Positions 8,201 to 16,080 of a stretch of DNA of 24,349 nucleotides are shown piece after piece (positions within the stretch are counted from its first letter, which is position 1; each line of letters opens with the position of its first letter). The DNA comes from HGM04593 sp045634365 (GTDB lineage: Bacteria > Bacteroidota > Bacteroidia > Bacteroidales > Bacteroidaceae): positions 1-24,349 of the forward strand of contig JAZRAC010000024.1 in assembly GCA_045634365.1 (NCBI GenBank), read 5' to 3'. The notes beneath the pieces are model-generated. The model saw nothing but the letters and a program-made list of their open reading frames with translations, ran no database searches and had not been told where the DNA came from. A program made the position numbers and the translations under genes.

Positions 8201-10489
8201 AACTCGGATATTGTAGATGTCGGTGGTACAATCGTTAGAGCCGACGGTGATACCGACGGATGTACCCTGCGAGAAATCGTCGTCTTCGGGGTACTGAACC
8301 GCACCCGACATAATGCCGTTGATGTAGCAAAGAAGAAGTCTGTTTTCGGATTTCTTTTCGGCTACGATGGAAACACGGATATGCTCGTCTTCCTTGTATC
8401 GTGTGCCGAGGCTACTCTGTTCCGAAGCCATCAAAAGCTGTTGAGCGGTAATCTTAAATCCTCTGCCGCCGCTAAAGCACGACAGTACCTCCGCATCATA
8501 ATCAAGCACCTCACGGGTAGCAAGCTCAAATTCGAGCGTCTTACCCGTAGTACGGAAGTCATATGCGAACATCTTATAGGGAATGGTGAGTCTTGCATCA
8601 CCCGTTACTCTCATAACGGTTATATCTTCATTGTCCTGTACCCAACCGTCAGATACGAAGTTAAAGTTTTCAAACTTACATTTAATTCCTTCGCTCTCCC
8701 ACACACCGGGATTTTCCTCATTGTTGCTTCTGCCATATGAAGTGAGGTAGAGCGCCAGTGAGTCGGTTTCCGCTTCGACCTTGATGCTACTCTCGGAAAC
8801 ATTCTGCGTCCACGATACGTATACATCACCGCAACGAATGGTCTGTGTTATCTCGCCAATAACCTCAGGACGGAATGTCCAAGTCTGTTCAGTACGGTCT
8901 ACTGTAAGACTTGCGATTTCCTCGCCGTCAACTTCAAGCGTGATAGCAGATGTGAGGCTGTTCGGGTCGTAAACTCGATATTTGGTAACAGCATTGGAAT
9001 ACTGTTCAACACCCGAAAGAGGCGGCGTAGTGACCGCTATAATGGGCGTCTTATCTCCATCGGCTACGCTAATGAAGCTGAAATACAGAATATTGGACGA
9101 TACAGTTGCTCCGTTTATAGTACAAGTAAACCACGCTCGCAGGATGTGAGAGCCGTGACTCTGTGCGGGTATAGTGTAAGTTACCTGTCTACCTGATGTA
9201 GAAACAGAGGCCGTACCTATCTCTGCACCGTCAAGCTCAAAATGCATAGTCTTATCTGCAAGACCTGTAGGCGTGTAGGGGAAGGTAAATGCTCCAGTCC
9301 GCACCGTAGAAGCATCGAAGGACGAGGTGAGATATACAGAGGCAAGTGTTATAGTATATGGAAGAAGCTTGCCTACGTTTTCGGAGTTGGTTACACGAAT
9401 AGATACGCTGTTCGTTCCGGCACTGAGGTAGTCGGTTACATCTATCTCATTCGCTCCCTGCACAGCAGAGAAGGTGCGCCTTACGATACCGCCTACAAGA
9501 ACCTGACCGATACCTGCGCCGTCGTCAATGCCCTCATCATCAACAGACGAATAATTGAATTTCAGTACCACGGACTCACCTTCGGGAACGGTGATAACAC
9601 GCTCATCCAGAAGGTTCGTGAGAGTGACAACGAATGTAGCAGAGCCGACACCGGGACCTGAGCCTCCGCCTCCGATTATCTCAACTGCATCCGAAACAAC
9701 AACGCCATTGTAGGTGAGGTACAACTGGTTATTTTCGTATAAAAGACCGTTAACAGCTACTCCATCAACATAGTCTTTCAAATCGAGGCGTAACGCAGAA
9801 ACTTCCGAACCTACAGCTCGTACTGCATCTCCTGCGGTAAGATGTACTGTACCGTCGTAGCCTATACGCATATCCAGGACTTCTGCGAGAGAAGCATAAT
9901 TAGGATTTTTCGTAAGCTCGTTTATTACGCTGGAAAGTCTCGCATTAGCCGCATCTGCGCTCTTTATGGACTCTCTGACCCTCTCACACAGAGTAAGAGC
10001 ATCAGTATCGTCTTCCAGAGCAAGTCCTTCGATGTGGTTAAGACTCTCTATAACGGCGATGTTCTTATAGGGGGAGGTACTCCAGGAGTATTCTATCATA
10101 TCCTCACTTACGCAGAGGAACTGAATGGAGAACTGGAGGGTACCGCAATATTTTGTCGCTCCGGAGGACACAAGCCAAGAGAAGGTAACAATATTCTCGT
10201 CATCGCGGCTGACTGCTAAATCTGCCACGGTGTACAGGCCGAGACTTCTCGGAGGCGTTGCGAACATAATGGAGCTTGATGATATGTTGCAGTAATGTAT
10301 TCTTACTGCGGTGCATTCCGACATATCGTGTCCGTCGATATATCGAGGCAATTCAAAGGTATAACGCTCGGAATTATGGTCGAACTGTGCGAGTCTTTCC
10401 GTATCTGTCGAATTTGTCGATATTGTCCTTGATACGGGGTCAATAATAAAGTGCGGTTCGGTATCTTTAACTTTATTACGGTGTGCCAT
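5297..10489 (-). CDS. Giant multidomain fibre: BppU-like anchor, LamG-like, CotH kinase-like, LRR
   Basis: 1730 aa. About 1-140: anchor domain (FELPRYIDGHDMSECTAVRI, then a SWLVSSG block) shared with the 298-aa protein, probably fixing it to the baseplate. About 140-280: helical linker then Gly-rich turn. About 280-575: beta-rich Ig-like repeats. About 576-790: LamG/concanavalin-like (AYDFRTTGKTLEFEL, LCYINGIMSG, IYNIRVYDNSLS). About 830-1200: CotH-like domain with IDVQGTSSQYYYRKNYKLKF, a Lys in TMKADVASSEG, IDQREKN near 1090 and FYDAD near 1115, resembling the catalytic D..N and DxD of CotH kinases. About 1330-1730: leucine-rich repeats and a YIYVPRTL cap. AAGGAG eight bases before ATG at 10489 favours this start over a GTG six bases upstream. 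Confidence 0.85.
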   Translation of the reverse strand: MAHRNKVKDTEPHFIIDPVSRTISTNSTDTERLAQFDHNSERYTFELPRYIDGHDMSECTAVRIHYCNISSSSIMFATPPRSLGLYTVADLAVSRDDENIVTFSWLVSSGATKYCGTLQFSIQFLCVSEDMIEYSWSTSPYKNIAVIESLNHIEGLALEDDTDALTLCERVRESIKSADAANARLSSVINELTKNPNYASLAEVLDMRIGYDGTVHLTAGDAVRAVGSEVSALRLDLKDYVDGVAVNGLLYENNQLYLTYNGVVVSDAVEIIGGGGSGPGVGSATFVVTLTNLLDERVITVPEGESVVLKFNYSSVDDEGIDDGAGIGQVLVGGIVRRTFSAVQGANEIDVTDYLSAGTNSVSIRVTNSENVGKLLPYTITLASVYLTSSFDASTVRTGAFTFPYTPTGLADKTMHFELDGAEIGTASVSTSGRQVTYTIPAQSHGSHILRAWFTCTINGATVSSNILYFSFISVADGDKTPIIAVTTPPLSGVEQYSNAVTKYRVYDPNSLTSAITLEVDGEEIASLTVDRTEQTWTFRPEVIGEITQTIRCGDVYVSWTQNVSESSIKVEAETDSLALYLTSYGRSNNEENPGVWESEGIKCKFENFNFVSDGWVQDNEDITVMRVTGDARLTIPYKMFAYDFRTTGKTLEFELATREVLDYDAEVLSCFSGGRGFKITAQQLLMASEQSSLGTRYKEDEHIRVSIVAEKKSENRLLLCYINGIMSGAVQYPEDDDFSQGTSVGITVGSNDCTTDIYNIRVYDNSLSRHQILDNWIADTQNTDEKLARYARNDVYDAYGQVVISKLPTDLPYMVIRATELPQFKGDKKTCSGYFTDPTNSERSFSFTGAQIDVQGTSSQYYYRKNYKLKFKGGFSLFDGSLADKYQMNDDAVPTSTFTMKADVASSEGAFNVVLSMLYNDLCPYKTPAQEADSKVRQCIEGFPIVIFWDNGTETKFLGKYNFNNDKGTEEVFGFKTGDESWEIRQNGTDRVGWHSADFSGTAWKDDFEARYPEDNVNTTKLKALAEWLMSTDTDQATNATIQAVTYDGVEYTTDSREYRLAKFKAELENHFIKDAVIFYYLFTEMFLSIDQREKNAFPTYLKDEDKWIVLFYDADSSCGTDNKGNLSFDYYLEDIDYTQGGDPIYNGQNSVLWKNIRATMFDDIAEMYHQMRSSSAISYEKVIDKFTTHQSKWPEAIFNEDMHTKCIEPLILSGDGTYLPMLQGKKEQWMKWWLYNRFRYLDSKYVTGTSMTNRILIRPKSKANVTLSSYVNMYGRVYYNAEVAEHRMERGKEYEFVWTASGGEDAVIGINDADMLTSLGDLSPLMVEQINVAPATHITSLKVGDGTAGYVNYALGTIPEPLTLGNNILLRSLDVRNCPNLVQSIDISGCINIEEVYFDGSSITGLKLPNGGILKKLHLPATVANLTLLNQTSLTEFVMPSYANVTTLRLENNSSVIDPLAILNEIAANSRVRIIGFDRTMTNSELSAFLNKLDTMRGLDENGNNTDTAQVSGRIYVEEISLTTLSRVKDYVGLNVEYGTAILNSTRLVERTLSGEYVNDRVTSIGSYAFAYCMDLTSLVFKEATKLGSYIIYDDTSTRKKVRFEKLLNQFGWGGYELYKRADQTKLDGAILDFCDYVDFGWRNMTNPEAIILRYTDRVCPMGHNSAINATTNFKGYIYVPRTLADGTDGITTYEAATNWSAYAGKFRYIEDYTVDGTLDGEIDLTKI

Positions 10490-10527
10490 TATCACAACTC
10501 CTTACTTTAATAATTTTTGTCATAGCA

Positions 10528-11424
10528 CTATCCAAATTTAACCGCTAAAAAGTGGTAAATGTTGTCAGTCGCATCGAAAATTTGATCCCCGTCATTTGTC
10601 ACCGTAAAGCCTGTGTCCGTTGCAACGAGCAGAACTGCGCCGTCATCTCCGCGCCACGGATGTTCAGTACACCAAACTCTCGCAGAGGTACTGCAATAGT
10701 CGTCCGCTTCAAGATTTGATTCTTCGTATTCCGTAATGAATACCACATCAGGTCTAAATCCGCAGTCGATAGTGCCTGGGTCTATCCAATGACCGCTTGC
10801 GGTCTTGCTGCCTTGTATATTAAGTGTTACAGGCTGTGAGCCGTTATACGATACGCCGTTGATAGTAAGATTTTGATAATGCCCGCTTATGATGTCTGCT
10901 GAAATGTTAGACAGTACCTTATCGGCTATATCGGCTTTGATGTCCTCTAACGGGTCAATCAGCTCCGATACAATCTCAAATGAATTGTAGATTGCCTCTA
11001 AAATAGAGATGCCTTTAAATACAGTAGTATTCCACACATACTGAACTACATTGTCACGGACACACGCAAACCTAATACTGAAATTCAATGTTCCTACATA
11101 TTGTGTAGAATGTCCTGAGACTAACCACGACAATGCTACGGCATTCTCATCGTCTGATTTAACGTGGAGGTCGTCTACTTCATAAACGCCGAAGATTTTT
11201 GATTTCTGGAATCTGTCAAGATTTACATAATGAATCTGCACAGAGTTACATTCGGACAAGTCGTGACCGTCAATGAATCTCGGCATATCAAAGGTAAGTC
11301 TTTCGGAGTTGTGGTCATTCTGCACAAGCTCACGCTTGGTCTCATTGATGTTTGTAATCGTTCTGGTTACTCCATCAATTTTATAATGGACGTCGGTATC
11401 TATTACATTATGAATGTGTGACAT
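10528..11424 (-). CDS. Baseplate/receptor-binding protein with BppU-like N-terminal domain
   Basis: 298 aa. Residues 1-135 match the first 145 residues of the giant fibre: both have QNDHNSERLTFDMPRFIDGH or its close variant, SECNSVQIHY, and a SWLVSGHSTQYVGTLNFSI-like block. This is the BppU_N-like beta-sandwich used as an anchor on baseplates. Residues about 140-180 are helical (trimer stalk). Residues about 205-298 form a beta-rich head with GFRPDVVFITE and a terminal YHFLAVKFG, a common tail-fibre tip ending. GGGGAGGT precedes the start. Confidence 0.75.
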   Translation of the reverse strand: MSHIHNVIDTDVHYKIDGVTRTITNINETKRELVQNDHNSERLTFDMPRFIDGHDLSECNSVQIHYVNLDRFQKSKIFGVYEVDDLHVKSDDENAVALSWLVSGHSTQYVGTLNFSIRFACVRDNVVQYVWNTTVFKGISILEAIYNSFEIVSELIDPLEDIKADIADKVLSNISADIISGHYQNLTINGVSYNGSQPVTLNIQGSKTASGHWIDPGTIDCGFRPDVVFITEYEESNLEADDYCSTSARVWCTEHPWRGDDGAVLLVATDTGFTVTNDGDQIFDATDNIYHFLAVKFG

Positions 11425-11440
11425 TTATTGTACCTCCCCA

Positions 11441-11962
11441 TTATGCTTTGTAATTATAGGTGATTGTGCAGGAACTTGACATATTGGAGTCCCAGCCAGA
11501 AGTTTTACTGATGGCATCCCACTGTGCCTGTGTACCTCTGTAGTAGATATTTGTGAGACTTATACAGTCTCCGAAAGCGAAATATCCTATTGTGGTGACA
11601 CTCGCTGGAATAACTACATTGGTAAGCCTTAAGCAACTTGCAAACGACCTTGCGCCTATAATATCAAGGCTGTCTGGTAATATCACGCTCGTAATAGGAG
11701 AATTTTCAAAAGCGCCATGAGTTTCAACAGGCATTATCTTTGTAACAAGTGCCGAATCCACGGTGTCCGCAATTACTATGTCGGTCGTTGTCGCATCGCC
11801 TAAACCTTCACAAATGATATATCGTTTCAGGCTATCAGGATCCTGTGCAGGCACATAGGACAAACCAGGTGTTGATAATCTCTCAACCAGTCGGTAGAAC
11901 GATTTACCTTCATAGGATGATGCTCGGGATTCTTTGTCGATGTATAATTTTGTAGCTTTCAT
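11441..11962 (-). CDS. BspA-type leucine-rich-repeat appendage protein
   Basis: 173 aa. Residues about 84-144 contain LRR_5 repeats (SPITSVILPDSLDIIGARSF; LRLTNVVIPASVTTIGYFAF; GDCISLTNIYYRGT). Residues 144-173 form the usual cap with QWDAI and GWDSN. Such repeats are typical of surface proteins of gut bacteria and are found in phage appendages. Its neighbours on both sides are baseplate/fibre proteins, so a host-binding role is inferred. The ribosome binding site is weak (GGGTGAT). Confidence 0.75.
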   Translation of the reverse strand: MKATKLYIDKESRASSYEGKSFYRLVERLSTPGLSYVPAQDPDSLKRYIICEGLGDATTTDIVIADTVDSALVTKIMPVETHGAFENSPITSVILPDSLDIIGARSFASCLRLTNVVIPASVTTIGYFAFGDCISLTNIYYRGTQAQWDAISKTSGWDSNMSSSCTITYNYKA

Positions 11963-11977
11963 ACAACATCACCCGAC

Positions 11978-13081
11978 CTATTCTAAAATATACAATGCGT
12001 TTTGTATATATGATATGGAGGTCTCGCCAGTGTACTTAATAACACTTCCAGCAAGCCCTTTTTCGAGATATGCCTGCATAGCGGCATCAGTAGCGGCCTC
12101 AAGAGGCAGTCTGTTATCGAGTTTAACCACAACAGCGTAGTGAACGGTTTTCACAACCTCACCAGTAGCATCGAGATCCTTAATAGTTATCGAACACGAT
12201 CCCGCACGTACTCCCGTAAAGATGAGCTTACTGCCGTCGTTCTCATACTTCACAATGCCTGTGGTATCAAATGTGACTATGGTGCTGTTGTTGTATGTAT
12301 AGTTAAATGACTGACCTACAAAAATGTTGGATGTATAATTCGAGTCGCCTGTACTTACAACAACCGAAGAAAATCCGTCATATCCCTCAGGAGGTGTATA
12401 TGTTCCATCCTTAAAGATTTCTGTAGTAGTGAGTATCTTGTCGTAGGTACCTACAACTCCGCCGATTGTATATCCTGCGCGGACATTCTCAGGAACAAGT
12501 GCCATAGGTTTATTAATTACTACCTGTGACATCGTACGGTCGCTGCGAGAAGGCATAACTAATTGATTTCCAGCAGCCAGTGAAAGTTCCACAGTGCGGG
12601 CCTCTTCAGGTTTAGGAGAAACATTTACATCAACCTCGAAGAATCCGTCGGAATTCTCGTCAGCAGCCTTATACTTACCGTTAGCAGTAGCAGTAAGCTT
12701 CGTTAATGTAGGCTCTTTCCTAAGCACAGCCGTTCCGCATAATACGGATTTAGAACACGCAAATGTAGCCGCACTCGATGTATAGGTAGGGGCACTATCT
12801 TCCGCAGTTTTACCGTAAACACCAATATCTACCGTAGACTGCTTCTCGATTACAGGCAGTTGAGCCTGAAGGTATGTCGTACTACCTTCAACAACTTCAA
12901 CTATATCAGTTTCCTGATACTCGTGACCTGCTTTTAGTACAAGTCTCTTGATAGGCAGTCCTAAGAAATAGCTACAATCATTGCACTTTATGCGGACAAC
13001 ATAGTCGCCGTTCATACATACGATTTGTGTGCCGTCACCAGTTGCTCGTTTGCCGTTTAAACCAAGGTTAATTATAGGCAT
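11978..13081 (-). CDS. Appendage/tail-fibre structural protein with Ig-like region
   Basis: 367 aa, beta-rich. Residues 1-95 resemble a baseplate N-terminal domain (AGHEYQETDIVEVVEGSTTY). Residues about 120-160 and 220-243 contain the Clostridia-phage motif type 'GKYKAADENSDGFFEVDVNV' and 'DGTYTPPEGYDGFSSVVV'. Residues about 251-320 look like a Big-type Ig-like fold. The end (VIKYTGETSISYIQNALYIL) is a module often found at the end of phage tail proteins. First gene after the consensus promoter at 13135-13163; AAAGGAAA precedes the start. Likely virion appendage; exact role unknown. Confidence 0.7.
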   Translation of the reverse strand: MPIINLGLNGKRATGDGTQIVCMNGDYVVRIKCNDCSYFLGLPIKRLVLKAGHEYQETDIVEVVEGSTTYLQAQLPVIEKQSTVDIGVYGKTAEDSAPTYTSSAATFACSKSVLCGTAVLRKEPTLTKLTATANGKYKAADENSDGFFEVDVNVSPKPEEARTVELSLAAGNQLVMPSRSDRTMSQVVINKPMALVPENVRAGYTIGGVVGTYDKILTTTEIFKDGTYTPPEGYDGFSSVVVSTGDSNYTSNIFVGQSFNYTYNNSTIVTFDTTGIVKYENDGSKLIFTGVRAGSCSITIKDLDATGEVVKTVHYAVVVKLDNRLPLEAATDAAMQAYLEKGLAGSVIKYTGETSISYIQNALYILE

Positions 13082-13134
13082 AGTGCTTATTTCCTTTCTT
13101 TAAGAGTTATAAACTTGTAAGATGTTATATAATA

Positions 13135-13163
13135 ATTATACTACATTTTACAAGTTTTGTCAA
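13135..13163 (-). promoter_or_regulatory. Promoter P2 (appendage/lysis operon), perfect consensus
   Basis: Minus-strand TTGACA, 17 bases, TATAAT, exact sigma-A consensus at both boxes, with AAATGTAG before the -10. It lies between the end of TerL and the first appendage gene, so the appendage, holin, endolysin and portal genes can be transcribed apart from terminase. Confidence 0.9.
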
Positions 13164-13173
13164 GAGTTTTCCG

Positions 13174-14532
13174 TTATTTTCCTCGCTTTTTCCACAATCT
13201 TTCGAGCGCATAACGCACCGAGTCTATACTGTGGTTGTTAGCGTCAGGATATCCGCTAACAATTTCATCGTCCTTATCTCTTTCGTACTCATACTCTACA
13301 AATTCCTTTAGGGTGCCTGGACACCTGTTGGGGTCAATGTAGATATGATTGAGGGATTGCAACCACTTCATAGAGTAGGTTACGCTGTCAGGACCTTTTT
13401 CTGCTTCTCTACATCCGTATGCACCATAAGAGCGGTAGTCCGATACAGATTTAGGCTCTGCACTATCAGCGGTAACGATTTCATCCGATTCGAGGTAGTG
13501 CCGCTGTCGAATGGGATTACCTTCTTCCCTACGCTTTATAAGGAACTCATCACTATACAAGGCCTGCTCGTGGAAGAGTGCATCGTAGGTAGCTCTGTTA
13601 CTCTGCTTGTTTACTCTGTATTCTGCAAAGATATACAGGTTTCTTCGTGCCATATCGAAATGCATCTTGGTAAATGCGAAGCAGTCGGGGAACCATCCCC
13701 AGTCTATGCCGTTGTAGATGTGGTCGAATTGGCTAATCAGTTCATCGGACATATACATAGGCTCGACATTCTCAAAGACATTTCCTCCCGTACCGACAGG
13801 AATACCTAAATATTCGTGCTGATACGCTTTAGGATTGGTCTCTTTGAGGTCAAGTGCTTCATCAATGAACGCTTGTCCGAGCCACTCAGGAGGCACATCG
13901 AGGTAAGTATTCTTGGTAACGAGAGTATTTGAACGGCCTCGAGCATCGAGAGCATACTGGTTAGCCCAGTTCATATTGCTTATAGGCGGGTTGAAACTTC
14001 TAAAGTCCCAGAATTTATCGCCGCCACGCATCGTTGACTGCAATACAGTACGCAATTCCTTTTCTCCAGAGTACTGGTCAAGCTCCTCGAACCAAGTTAT
14101 GCCTATATAGCCGAACGGCAACTTTACTGACTTAACTTTTTGAGGGTCATCAAGACCGAAGAACAGAATTTGCTGACCTGTGTGCTTCAAAGTGATAGGA
14201 CTCGCTATGCTCTTCGGGATGTGGAATAGAGGGTCGAGTCCTAACTTATTGATACCCCAAACTACCTGTGACCACACAGAGTTCTTCATAGTATTTCCTA
14301 CTTTACGGAATACAACCGCGTGAACCATAGGGTTATCTAACATAATAAGGGGTATAGCTTCGGATATTAGAGATGATTTGGTACTACCACGTCCACCCTC
14401 AAATACATAGTGAGTGTGGTCGTGGCGTAAGATGTCGTCCAGCGCAGGGCCGAACATTGGAATGATGACATCCTTTACGGATATATCAACAGAGGGGGTT
14501 TCGACTTTGACGGTTGTCCTTTTCTTAGGCAT
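13174..14532 (-). CDS. terL: Terminase large subunit (TerL)
   Basis: 452 aa. ATP-driven DNA packaging motor and nuclease. Walker A is GGRGSTKS at 46-53, Walker B YIGITWFEE at 142-150, and RSFNPP at about 178-183 is the coupling motif. The nuclease half holds acidic residues in GIDWGW (D277), TADSAEP (D356) and HSIDSVRYAL (D437). Length and motifs fit the PBSX/Terminase_3-type family. It overlaps the end of terS by eight bases. Instead of portal it is followed by an appendage operon. Confidence 0.95.
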   Translation of the reverse strand: MPKKRTTVKVETPSVDISVKDVIIPMFGPALDDILRHDHTHYVFEGGRGSTKSSLISEAIPLIMLDNPMVHAVVFRKVGNTMKNSVWSQVVWGINKLGLDPLFHIPKSIASPITLKHTGQQILFFGLDDPQKVKSVKLPFGYIGITWFEELDQYSGEKELRTVLQSTMRGGDKFWDFRSFNPPISNMNWANQYALDARGRSNTLVTKNTYLDVPPEWLGQAFIDEALDLKETNPKAYQHEYLGIPVGTGGNVFENVEPMYMSDELISQFDHIYNGIDWGWFPDCFAFTKMHFDMARRNLYIFAEYRVNKQSNRATYDALFHEQALYSDEFLIKRREEGNPIRQRHYLESDEIVTADSAEPKSVSDYRSYGAYGCREAEKGPDSVTYSMKWLQSLNHIYIDPNRCPGTLKEFVEYEYERDKDDEIVSGYPDANNHSIDSVRYALERLWKKRGK

Positions 14533-15004
14533 CTTCTTTTCTCGATACGCCTTCCCAGTTAAGAGTTACCTTGATTTCAGGTACAGTGGTATCTACATCG
14601 TCTGTAATATCCACAATTCTCTTGGCAAGCTCTCTGGCTGCGGCAGTTCTCTCACTCAAAGGAGCATCAAGACCGAACTGGTCCTTAACTTCTCCTCTCA
14701 TTACCCTTGTGAAATACTGCATAATCTCATCGGCATCCGCGATAGATTCCTTTTTAAGCTGGTCGAGTCTATAAGTAATCTCGTCGGTAATGTAATCTTT
14801 ACCTGCGATGGCTCTCATAGTGAGACCTGCTTCTCTAAGGCTCTTCGCAACATTTCCGTTAGATATAAACAGGCTAATAAATTTAGCCTCTTTCACAGAG
14901 AGAGGATATCCATCGTGTGTAATATCCACGCCGTCGAGCTGATTCATACCGACCTTCTTCAAAAAGTCAGTATAATCCTTAAAAGTGTCTTTCTTTGTAG
15001 CCAT
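14525..15004 (-). CDS. terS: Terminase small subunit (TerS)
   Basis: 159 aa. Binds the packaging site and hands DNA to TerL. Residues about 36-60 (LSVKEAKFISLFISNGNVAK) form the typical DNA-binding helices, and about 86-128 (ADEIMQYFTRVMRGEV, LDAPLSERTAAARELAKR) are the oligomerisation signature of the Terminase_2 type. The ATG overlaps the stop of the previous gene by one base; GAGGGGG lies upstream. The repeats at 15872-16080, some 900-1100 bases upstream, are a possible binding site. Confidence 0.9.
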   Translation of the reverse strand: MATKKDTFKDYTDFLKKVGMNQLDGVDITHDGYPLSVKEAKFISLFISNGNVAKSLREAGLTMRAIAGKDYITDEITYRLDQLKKESIADADEIMQYFTRVMRGEVKDQFGLDAPLSERTAAARELAKRIVDITDDVDTTVPEIKVTLNWEGVSRKEDA

Positions 15005-15456
15005 TATTTCTTAACCCCCTCACGCTTGGCTTTATTTTCAAGTAATTTGTGTGCAATCGCACCGAGCTGGCTTTCTTTAATTTTGGTGCTCTTTGCAAAA
15101 AGGTCTTTCATCTTAACTGCATTGAGCTTTTCAGTTCTATTTCCCGTAGCAAGAAGTCTGTCAAGAGAAGGCGAACCAGCGTCTACCGCAACCTTACACT
15201 TAACAACAGGCACACTATTGCTATAGCCTATAATAATCATATTCTCGGCATCTTTAGTGAGCTTGAACTGGAATAGGATATTAGACTTATCTTTAGCCTC
15301 TACTTTGAGAGTGACCTTATTATTGCCGACAGGTTCAAGTCCGCTATTTTCCGGTACCTTGCCTGCATATCTCACCGCGCCAGCAATCCCGAAAGTTTCC
15401 GTGCCAGTATTTCCTGTCTTGCTCGACTTATAAAGTCCGTGTCCAGTACTACCCAT
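15004..15456 (-). CDS. Unknown protein of the packaging operon
   Basis: 150 aa. Gly/Ser/Thr-rich start (MGSTGHGLYKSSKTGNTG), a middle beta-type stretch with VTLKVEAKDKSNILFQF and MIIIGYSNSVPVVKCKV, and a basic helical C-terminus with DLFAKSTKIKESQLGAIA. I chose ATG at 15456 because GAGAGGG precedes it; a longer frame to 15516 would overlap the upstream gene by 68 bases. Not recognised. Location before terS suggests a role linked to packaging, DNA binding or head morphogenesis, but this is only context. Confidence 0.7.
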   Translation of the reverse strand: MGSTGHGLYKSSKTGNTGTETFGIAGAVRYAGKVPENSGLEPVGNNKVTLKVEAKDKSNILFQFKLTKDAENMIIIGYSNSVPVVKCKVAVDAGSPSLDRLLATGNRTEKLNAVKMKDLFAKSTKIKESQLGAIAHKLLENKAKREGVKK

Positions 15457-15757
15457 TCCTAAGTCCCTCTCTAATCTTATTCCACTGTTCCTGGTCAGTA
15501 GGCAACTCCCAGCCATTCTCCTCGAACCACATATCTCTCAAAAACAAAACGATACGGACCATAGAAGAAGTGCTGTAAATTTCCTCGTGAGAATATCTCT
15601 GCTTTTCCTCATTATAAACTGCCCTGCAAATGCTATACATAGTATGAGGCTGACCTTCTCTGCCTATATACTGCTTTGAACTGAAAGTCAGTTTATAGCC
15701 ACGACTATTCAATGCCTGTACTAATTTCTTGCTGGTACGCAACAAATTCGTAGCCAT
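15449..15757 (-). CDS. Unknown protein, first gene of packaging operon
   Basis: 102 aa, soluble, mixed charge. It begins MATNLLRTSKKLVQALNSRG with a KLTFSSKQYIGREGQ stretch and ends in a Trp-rich acidic segment (RDMWFEENGWELPTDQEQW). AGGAGGT nine bases before ATG gives a confident start. It is the first gene after promoter P3 at 15788-15816, with a leader of about 25-30 bases. It overlaps the next gene by eight bases. Family not recognised. Confidence 0.75.
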   Translation of the reverse strand: MATNLLRTSKKLVQALNSRGYKLTFSSKQYIGREGQPHTMYSICRAVYNEEKQRYSHEEIYSTSSMVRIVLFLRDMWFEENGWELPTDQEQWNKIREGLRNG

Positions 15758-15787
15758 CTATAATACCTCCTGATAATGTCTGCTAAT

Positions 15788-15816
15788 ATTATATATCATA
15801 ATTATTGAATTGTCAA
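15788..15816 (-). promoter_or_regulatory. Promoter P3 (packaging operon), perfect consensus
   Basis: Minus-strand TTGACA, 17 bases, TATAAT with TGATA before the -10. Start site near 15781 gives a very short leader without a 5' hairpin, unlike the early promoters. It drives the two unknown genes, terS and terL. Confidence 0.88.
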
Positions 15817-15871
15817 CCGATTTACTACAAATTGTTGCAAAATTCAAAAATCCTTTCCAGGCGGCCCACCT

Positions 15872-16080
15872 CCCACTATATAGACGGTTTATTATCCGGT
15901 ATAAAATCCGATTTATTTTTCGACCACAATCCTCCACGAAATCCCTCGCCCACTTATATAGCAGTTCCCTATCCGGTAGAAATCCCGAAGTTCCCCAAGA
16001 ATTGTTCAGTCCCGCGCCCACTTATATAGAAAAATCCATCCCACGTGTAATCGACCGAGTCACGACTCTCTGTGCTCATT
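15872..16080. repeat. Three degenerate tandem repeats (about 68-77 bp) in the non-coding gap
   Basis: On the plus strand, CCCACTATATAG (15872), CCCACTTATATAG (15949) and CCCACTTATATAG (16017) recur at 77- and 68-base steps. In the first two copies ATCCGGTA-N-AAATCC follows at the same offset (about 21-22 bases after the repeat start); the third is decayed. The array lies between divergent promoters, upstream of the packaging operon. Candidate packaging site (cos/pac), origin iterons, or regulator sites. Confidence 0.6.

Noticed and set aside
11441..13081. Diversity-generating retroelement for the fibre genes
   Set aside because: No reverse transcriptase and no template/variable repeat pair with adenine-biased changes seen.
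15457..15516. 20-codon upstream extension of the 150-aa protein
   Set aside because: A 68-base overlap with the previous gene is unlikely, and GAGAGGG is well placed for ATG 15456.
1..15750. Many plus-strand open frames opposite the structural genes
   Set aside because: They mirror the codons of strong minus-strand genes and lack ribosome binding sites and recognisable domains.
15758..16021. 87-codon minus-strand frame over the repeats and promoter P3
   Set aside because: It spans the perfect promoter P3 and the tandem repeats, has no ribosome binding site, and its sequence changes with the repeats rather than with codons.
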